Shown one piece after another: positions 6,075 to 9,090 of a DNA stretch of 9,090 nt. The number at the start of each line of letters is the position of its first letter. Position 1 is the stretch's first letter. A program made the position numbers and the translations under genes. The DNA is from JBOHWJ01 sp050736615 (GTDB taxonomy: Bacteria > Desulfobacterota > Binatia > Binatales > Binataceae), in assembly GCA_050736615.1 (NCBI GenBank), contig JBOHWL010000140.1, positions 1 to 9,090 on the forward strand, in the 5' to 3' direction. Under the pieces are notes generated by a model. It ran no database searches. It was given only the letters and a program-made list of their open reading frames with translations, and was not told the DNA's origin.

Positions 6075-7049
6075 CTCGCTGACGGTCGCGCCAAGCTCGC
6101 CTTCGCGGCCTTCGACGATCACTCCGCAGCCGTCGCCCCACGCGCTATGGTGCAGAATCGCAAGTCCGATGACGCCGAAGCGCGGCGAGACCGCCACGCT
6201 GGTCAAATGACCGACTTCCTTGCCGTCGAGCTTGATCACGCTGCCGGCCGGAGGGATCTCGCCGCCGCCAATGCGAAGGCCGAACAAACGTTTTTTCAAA
6301 CCGCCGCGCGCAGTCGCACGCTCGATCGTCTCCTGGCCGAGATAGCAGCCCTTACTGAATGAAATCGAGCGCTCCATTCTCGCTTCCAGCGCGATAGTTC
6401 GATCGTTGGTATCAACATCCGGACGCGCCACACCATTCTCGATGCGAATTGTTTCAAAAAGATCCTCAGCGGCTAACGGAACTTCCGACTGAGAAAGCGC
6501 CTCGGTGATACGGGCAATTTCGGCTCGCGGGCCGAAAATGGTGTAAGCCGGGATGCCCAGGCGCGGCAAATTGCCGATCCAGACACGCGCGTCGAACGCA
6601 TGATGCCACGGGCGAAACGGTGGCACCGCCGAACCGACCAATTCCGCGGCAATCGCGTTCGCCTGAGGTCCCTCGATATCGAGTAACTCAAGCTCGGTTG
6701 CTTCTTCCAATTCGACATCGTCGGCCACCAGCAAGCGTTCCAAATGATCGCGAACCCGAGGCCACGCGGAGCGCTCCAGCTCGATCAGGATTCCATCATC
6801 GGTGTTCCACATGAAAGATTCGGCAATCAGATGGGCGCGTTCGGTCAGGAAAAGCGCGGGTATCATCCCATCGGTCGCGAGCTCCCTGACGTCGTTGCTG
6901 CACATTCCATGGAGAAAAGAGACGCGATCGTCACCGGTGACGCGAATCATGACCTTTCGACTCAGCGTACGAAACACCGCTCTAGAAATGACTGCGGCGT
7001 AGGTTCCGGCGCCCGGATCGAAGGCTGGCGATATTTCAGAAAGACTCAC
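6060..7049 (-). CDS. ygfZ: YgfZ/GcvT-like folate-binding protein (Fe-S cluster assembly/repair)
   Basis: A 329-residue protein with the YgfZ signature KGCYLGQE (233-240), including the conserved Cys235, followed by T-I-E-R-A-x-x-R-G as in the family. The N-terminal part has the aminomethyltransferase-like fold segment MIRVTGDDRVSFLHGMCSND (34-53), and the C-terminus the small barrel (GHLTS, 280-284; IGLAILH, 294-300). YgfZ proteins bind tetrahydrofolate and help make or repair some Fe-S enzymes, such as the tRNA thiotransferase MiaB. The start is GTG at 7049. An in-frame TGA lies about 50 bases upstream, and homology begins near residue 16, which rules out the ATG at residue 34. No Shine-Dalgarno is visible; a T-rich stretch precedes the GTG. 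It is followed after 87 bases by mini-protein B, itself a probable Fe(Cys)4 protein. Confidence 0.9.
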   Translation of the reverse strand: MSLSEISPAFDPGAGTYAAVISRAVFRTLSRKVMIRVTGDDRVSFLHGMCSNDVRELATDGMIPALFLTERAHLIAESFMWNTDDGILIELERSAWPRVRDHLERLLVADDVELEEATELELLDIEGPQANAIAAELVGSAVPPFRPWHHAFDARVWIGNLPRLGIPAYTIFGPRAEIARITEALSQSEVPLAAEDLFETIRIENGVARPDVDTNDRTIALEARMERSISFSKGCYLGQETIERATARGGLKKRLFGLRIGGGEIPPAGSVIKLDGKEVGHLTSVAVSPRFGVIGLAILHHSAWGDGCGVIVEGREGELGATVSELPFK

Positions 7050-7063
7050 GGCAAAAAAAGATC

Positions 7064-7092
7064 GAAATACACGATCATAGTTGATAATTCAA
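7064..7092 (-). promoter_or_regulatory. candidate promoter of ygfZ in an AT-rich island
   Basis: On the minus strand TTGAAT (7092-7087) and TATTTC (7069-7064) are 17 bases apart. A competing -10-like TATGAT lies at 7079-7074. The region 7051-7100 is clearly richer in A and T than the rest of the window, as expected for a promoter between divergent genes. The first pair would start transcription only about 8 bases before the GTG at 7049. Confidence 0.35.
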
Positions 7093-7235
7093 AATTAACA
7101 GACGGCAAATGCCCCGACAACATGGGCTGTCCACCACGATGGGCTGAAGGTTGGACATCCGCGAGGTTCCTCGCTTTAGACGGATTGGGATCGCTTGCGG
7201 TATGGGCACGATTCCTGCGCGCCGTGCTTTTGCGG

Positions 7236-7241
7236 TATAGT
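7236..7241 (+). promoter_or_regulatory. candidate -10 box for the membrane peptide/secreted protein pair
   Basis: TATAGT matches TATAAT in 5 of 6 positions and lies about 26 bases before the ATG at 7267, leaving room for a short leader containing the Shine-Dalgarno. No good -35 hexamer sits 16-18 bases upstream (the sequence there is near TTCCTGC), so it would need an activator or be weak. Confidence 0.35.
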
Positions 7242-7250
7242 GTCAAAAAA

Positions 7251-7257
7251 GGGAGGA
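7251..7257 (+). promoter_or_regulatory. Shine-Dalgarno GGGAGGA of the membrane peptide
   Basis: GGGAGGA lies nine bases before the ATG at 7267. It selects that ATG over the out-of-frame ATG at 7262 (only four bases away) and over longer in-frame starts upstream. Confidence 0.75.
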
Positions 7258-7266
7258 TTAGATGCT

Positions 7267-7422
7267 ATGGGAGCATTCCTTCTTGGACTAATCATCGGCA
7301 TTGCCGGTACGCTAGCCTTCGTTATCTATGATGAGGGTGAGGCATTTCTCAAGCTCCATTTGCAACTCAAGCGCGCGATGACGCGCCATAAGCAGGCGGA
7401 TACGACGCCCCGCATGAGTTGA
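7267..7422 (+). CDS. 51-aa single-pass membrane protein of unknown function
   Basis: A short gene with a strong Shine-Dalgarno (GGGAGGA, nine bases upstream). The predicted 51-residue product has one hydrophobic segment at about residues 3-24 (GAFLLGLIIGIAGTLAFVIY), with small-residue Gly-x-x-x-Gly-type spacing. A charged, helix-forming part follows (EAFLKLHLQLKRAMTRHKQ) and then a short polar tail. It looks like a small membrane anchor or a regulatory peptide with its basic side in the cytoplasm. It lies 13 bases upstream of the large secreted protein on the same strand, so the two probably share a transcript, and a role in that protein's export or assembly is possible. No family is recognised. 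Longer in-frame starts exist upstream (for example 7195), but they encode Cys-rich sequence without a ribosome site and were not used. Confidence 0.7.
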   Translation: MGAFLLGLIIGIAGTLAFVIYDEGEAFLKLHLQLKRAMTRHKQADTTPRMS

Positions 7423-7435
7423 ATCTCGCGGTTTG

Positions 7436-7564
7436 ATGACTTCGCGGCCAAATTGCAACAATGGCTGGCGCCGCGGATGCTTGGTAGGTGAATCGCGCGC
7501 GCTCACTCTTATCATCTGCGCCGCACTGCTGGTTGTGGTGTCAAGCGCGGCACGGGTTCGCGCT
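7436..7564 (+). other. signal peptide of the secreted repeat protein
   Basis: Residues 1-43: a long n-region with Arg12, Arg13 and Arg21, a hydrophobic core at about 23-37, and the A-x-A-like site V-R-A before D-S-A. It fits the general secretory route. Cys7 and Cys15 are in the n-region, not at a lipobox, so lipidation is not suggested. Confidence 0.65.
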
Positions 7565-9090
7565 GACAGCGCTGCAACCGCCGCTAAGCTTAGCGCGTCG
7601 GCCTTCGCCCTTCTCAACTCGCTCAACGCAACAAGTGGAAGCTCGAATCCGCTACTGGGACCGGTGGCAAGCTTTGCGGGCGATGCTGACGCGCTTGGCC
7701 AGGCCCTTAAAAAGGGCGACGCGACAGCGGCTTCGAGCTCACTCAACGCGCTGAGCACCGATCGCGCGGCCGTCGATTCCGCGCTTACCGCTCATCCCAA
7801 GGCGCTCAACCTTGCGCAGTGGGGCGCGCTCAAATCTCAATTGGCCACGCTGATAAATGAGGTGCCACGAGTTCCGGACGGTGCCATGCATTCCGGCGCG
7901 CCGCCGGCATCGTCGCCGAGGGCGGGCGCGGGTTCGCGCGGTAATTTGGTGGGACCGGCGCCGAGTTCGAATAGTCAGCCGCCTCGAATCGTAATCAGGT
8001 CGCGGGTGCGCGAGGGCGATACCATTCATATCGAAGGTTATCTCGAAGGCAACGCTCTCAAATCGGCGGGAATCTGGAATCACGGAGAAGAAGTGAAGGA
8101 TTTTAGAGTGGGTGGCGTTCCAGGCAGGCAGCGGGTCAACTTCAAACTCGCCATCGAGCAGCCGGGACCGAGCACACGATTGCGCGTGACGGATGTGCAT
8201 GGCCGGGCCGCGCAGGCCTCCCTGCTGAATTCAGCGGACGCGGATTCCGGTCTCGACGCTTCCGGTTCGTCTTTGGACGTCGCGCCGCCCTTGCCGGCGC
8301 CCGAAATTCCGGATTCGGCCGCTCACTCGAGCGGCGGCGAAGTCGCGGTGATCCCGAGTCACGGTCCGGTGAGGCCATCGCCGTCCAAACGGCATACCAT
8401 CGGGGGAAGGCTCGGCGATGTTCAGATCAACATAACGGGCCTCACCGAATTGAGTAATCTGCCGTCGAGTTATGAAGTTGCCGGCGAGATCTCCGGAAAG
8501 GGGGTTACACGGGCGGGAATCTACGTCCACGGGCGGCTGGCGGCGCGTATCCCGATTACACATGGGGCGAACTTCAGCAGCTTCGACACGCGCTTTACGA
8601 GCAATCGCGGTCAGGCCACCATCCGTGCGTATGGCATCGGCGATCAGTTTGTCGAGAATTCACTGGACTTGACTAATGCCAGCATGGCATCGGCGGATCC
8701 GGTGATGACGGCGCCGGCCGGGATGGCGATCCAGATTATTTCAGTCCGGCAAGCGGCGGCGGGCCTGTACGTCGTCACGGGCATGATCTCGGGCCGCCGC
8801 ATAGTGTCGGCGGGCCTGTACCAGAATGGAATGCTGACGCAGGCGATCCCGCTACATGGCTCCTTGCTGGGGGCGATTATTCCCGGCGCGGCGCAGCGCT
8901 TCAGCTTCAGCGCACGCTTCAATCCATATCGCGGGGAAGCGGTGGTGCGCGCGTTCGATTCCTCCGGCGAACAAGCGAATCAACCTGTGATGGTCGCGAC
9001 TAATCCTTATGCCGCCGGCATGACGCCGATGAATCCCTACGCGATTAATCCGTACGGGGCGCCCCGGGTGAATCCTTACTTCTCCAATCC
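7436..9090 (+). CDS. secreted three-repeat protein with NPY tail, unknown function (3' end outside window)
   Basis: An open frame of at least 551 codons to the right edge, with no stop in 1655 bases. Order of parts: a signal peptide (Arg-containing n-region, hydrophobic LTLIICAALLVVVSSA, likely cleavage after VRA at residue 43); an Ala/Ser/Leu-rich, probably helical region (about 44-145); a Pro/Ser/Gly-rich linker (146-183); beta repeat 1 (about 196-264); a second Pro/Ser-rich linker (265-320); repeat 2 (about 346-412); repeat 3 (about 445-520); and an Asn-Pro-Tyr motif run (523-548) at the visible end. No catalytic motif, lipobox or cell-wall sorting motif is seen. I do not recognise a family. 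An exported surface, envelope or matrix protein with Ig-like repeats is the best reading. ATG 7436 is the first start after an in-frame TGA (7415-7417), but it has no clear Shine-Dalgarno; it may rely on coupling to the membrane-peptide gene that ends at 7422. Confidence 0.8.
   Translation, partial: MTSRPNCNNGWRRGCLVGESRALTLIICAALLVVVSSAARVRADSAATAAKLSASAFALLNSLNATSGSSNPLLGPVASFAGDADALGQALKKGDATAASSSLNALSTDRAAVDSALTAHPKALNLAQWGALKSQLATLINEVPRVPDGAMHSGAPPASSPRAGAGSRGNLVGPAPSSNSQPPRIVIRSRVREGDTIHIEGYLEGNALKSAGIWNHGEEVKDFRVGGVPGRQRVNFKLAIEQPGPSTRLRVTDVHGRAAQASLLNSADADSGLDASGSSLDVAPPLPAPEIPDSAAHSSGGEVAVIPSHGPVRPSPSKRHTIGGRLGDVQINITGLTELSNLPSSYEVAGEISGKGVTRAGIYVHGRLAARIPITHGANFSSFDTRFTSNRGQATIRAYGIGDQFVENSLDLTNASMASADPVMTAPAGMAIQIISVRQAAAGLYVVTGMISGRRIVSAGLYQNGMLTQAIPLHGSLLGAIIPGAAQRFSFSARFNPYRGEAVVRAFDSSGEQANQPVMVATNPYAAGMTPMNPYAINPYGAPRVNPYFSN
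8021..8227 (+). repeat. protein repeat 1 (diverged)
   Basis: Residues 196-264. The core G-x-L-x-G-x-x-L-x-S-A-G-I-W-x-H-G (201-217) lines up without gaps with repeats 2 and 3. A Phe/Leu/Arg/Val-alternating strand region follows (234-251). Confidence 0.7.
8471..8671 (+). repeat. protein repeat 2
   Basis: Residues 346-412. The core G-x-I-S-G-x-x-V-x-R-A-G-I-Y-x-H-G (350-366) is followed by R-F-x-x-x-R-G-x-A-T-I-R-A (386-398). It is the closest match to repeat 3. Confidence 0.72.
8768..8995 (+). repeat. protein repeat 3
   Basis: Residues 445-520. The core G-x-I-S-G-x-x-I-x-S-A-G-L-Y-x-N-G (449-465) is followed, after a 9-residue insertion compared with repeat 2, by R-F-x-x-x-R-G-x-A-V-V-R-A (494-506). 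Confidence 0.72.
9002..9079 (+). repeat. NPY motif run in the secreted protein
   Basis: Four Asn-Pro-Tyr motifs (residues 523-525, 533-535, 538-540 and 546-548), separated by 2 to 7 residues rich in Ala, Gly, Met and Pro, run into the window edge. The codons differ between copies (AATCCTTAT, AATCCCTAC, AATCCGTAC, AATCCTTAC), so the motif is conserved as protein rather than being a fresh DNA duplication. Confidence 0.7.

Larger units (their letters stand above)
7050..7266. other. divergent intergenic region
   Basis: These 217 bases lie between the divergent ygfZ and the 51-residue membrane peptide. The region holds the AT-rich island at 7051-7100, two ATGGGCTG copies (7122-7129 and 7139-7146), TGTCCA/TGGACA half-sites (7128-7133 and 7152-7157), the palindrome GCGAGGTTCCTCGC (7161-7174), and a TATAGT -10-like box (7236-7241). 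Short frames crossing it lack a Shine-Dalgarno and look non-coding. Confidence 0.55.

Noticed and set aside
7739..8200. Minus-strand frames opposite the secreted protein (7312-7758, 7739-8200, 8231-8563, 8644-8922)
   Set aside because: Arg-rich shadow products with no family likeness, while the plus frame is open for 551 codons with a signal peptide and repeats.

Overview
The window looks like a chromosomal segment of a GC-rich bacterium that uses the standard code (TAA and TGA both end clear genes). Many genes start with GTG or TTG. The gene mix (CoA ligase with crotonases, YgfZ, amidohydrolase, desulforedoxin-like mini-proteins) fits an uncultured soil or proteobacterial-like lineage, for example the Binatota/Desulfobacterota neighbourhood. 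That placement is inference only; no marker gene here fixes the taxonomy. I see no rRNA, tRNA, CRISPR array, insertion sequence or phage gene.

Layout: nearly everything from 1 to 7049 is on the minus strand. In the direction of transcription the order is: a YgfZ/GcvT-like folate-binding protein (7049-6060); a 47-residue desulforedoxin-like zinc/iron ribbon (5972-5829); a YtcJ-like metal-dependent amidohydrolase (5704-4166); a canonical enoyl-CoA hydratase/isomerase (4093-3242); an acyl-CoA synthetase (3233-1689); an atypical crotonase (1673-855); a second desulforedoxin-like mini-protein (815-696); a candidate intrinsic terminator (690-664); and the start of a NodB-type polysaccharide deacetylase that leaves the window at the left edge. 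From 4093 to 696 the spacing is very tight. The hydratase stop overlaps the ligase Shine-Dalgarno, and the second mini-protein follows the atypical crotonase in the same frame just past its TGA. This reads as one acyl-CoA activation/hydration operon.

A 217-base divergent intergenic region (7050-7266) separates this block from a plus-strand pair: a 51-residue single-pass membrane peptide (7267-7422), then a secreted protein of more than 551 residues (7436 to beyond the right edge). I recognise no family for the secreted protein. It has a signal peptide, an Ala/Ser-rich helical region, three diverged copies of a beta-rich repeat, and a C-terminal stretch with four NPY motifs.

Most noteworthy: the unrecognised three-repeat secreted protein with its NPY tail; the two paralogous Cys4 mini-proteins, one read in the frame of the upstream crotonase; and that crotonase's altered oxyanion-hole and catalytic positions.
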